A stretch of DNA of 30,387 nucleotides from DATCJU01 sp036562635. Lineage in GTDB: Bacteria > Actinomycetota > Actinomycetes > Mycobacteriales > Pseudonocardiaceae. The stretch spans positions 1-30,387 of the forward strand of contig DATCJU010000155.1 of assembly GCA_036562635.1 (NCBI GenBank), in the 5' to 3' direction. The notes beneath the pieces were generated by a model, which saw nothing but the letters and a program-made list of their open reading frames with translations, searched no databases and was not told where the DNA came from. The position numbers and the translations under genes were made by a program. This document shows positions 30,182 through 30,387 of this stretch, one piece after another (the stretch's first letter is position 1; each line of letters begins with the position of its first letter).

Positions 30182-30387
30182 ATGTCTGAGCAACGAACTG
30201 CCGTCGCACGTCCCGACCCGGCCGGGCCCTGGGTGATCGACACCCGGGACCTCGGACGGCGCGCGGGCACCAGCCGCAGCTACGTCCGGAAGCTGTCGGC
30301 CCCGGCGGGTTTCGGTCTCGACGTCATCGGGATCCCCGAGGGCGCCGAGGTCGAGCTCGACCTCCGGCTCGAAGCGGTCGTGGAGGG
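30182..30387 (+). CDS. yceD: YceD/DUF177 family protein, N-terminal part
   Basis: Start of a DUF177/YceD protein, needed in other bacteria for normal 23S rRNA accumulation and normally found just before rpmF. From ATG 30182 the visible 68 residues include PWVIDTRDLGRRAGTSRSYVRKL, IGIPEGAEVELDLRLEAVVE, matching the Rv2926c N-terminus. The window ends inside the gene. No ribosome binding site is seen before the ATG. TACCCT at 30132-30137 is a possible -10 with a leader of about 45 bases. Confidence 0.88.
   Translation, partial: MSEQRTAVARPDPAGPWVIDTRDLGRRAGTSRSYVRKLSAPAGFGLDVIGIPEGAEVELDLRLEAVVE

Overview
The window is chromosomal DNA from a high-GC actinobacterium. GC content is very high, GTG starts are common, and several genes sit directly behind a TAnnnT -10 element with no ribosome binding site. 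The gene order leuCD, hup, mutT1, ppk, fbiD, gpsA, ddl, DUF3515, thiL, ung, rpmB, DAK2, recG, pyc, rsmD, coaD, sepIVA, yceD follows the conserved block known from Mycobacterium tuberculosis (about Rv2988c to Rv2926c). The interspersed genes (cystathionine-lyase-type enzyme, cysteine dioxygenase, MocR pair) suggest the Pseudonocardiales. The species cannot be named from the sequence. I saw no insertion sequence, prophage, CRISPR, tRNA or rRNA gene, and no patch of deviant base composition.

Layout. 1-1930: end of leuC, leuD, terminator, nucleoid protein HU. 2088-6387 (minus strand): fbiD (F420 biosynthesis), a 67-residue unknown protein coupled to it, ppk (polyphosphate kinase) and mutT1. 6501-9587: acyltransferase plsC, gpsA and a cystathionine-lyase-family enzyme in one run. 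9681-10383: a leader unit encoding a 21-residue peptide with a cysteine near its end, then cysteine dioxygenase. 10390-12593: a flavin split-barrel protein divergent from its MocR/PdxR-type regulator. 12694-15830: ddl, DUF3515, a stand-alone Lrp RAM domain, thiL. 15836-17756: a palindrome-controlled GNAT gene, gamma carbonic anhydrase, ung. 17909-22263: rpmB, FakA-like DAK2 protein, recG. 22561-26798: pyruvate carboxylase overlapping an arginase-family gene. 26880-27914: an iron-box-controlled siderophore-binding lipoprotein. 28073-30387: rsmD, coaD, sepIVA and the start of yceD.

Most genes are core metabolism and maintenance: leucine synthesis, phospholipid synthesis (PlsC, GpsA), cell wall (Ddl, SepIVA), DNA repair (Ung, RecG, MutT1), ribosome (RpmB, RsmD, YceD), cofactors (FbiD, ThiL, CoaD) and anaplerosis (Pyc).

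The most interesting signals are regulatory. They are the putative cysteine-sensing leader peptide before cysteine dioxygenase, a long perfect palindrome upstream of the GNAT promoter, a PHO-box-like repeat before ppk, three AGTGG boxes between the MocR pair, an IdeR/DtxR box, and repeated leaderless promoter-start arrangements. The best candidate for an undescribed gene is the small protein overlapping fbiD.
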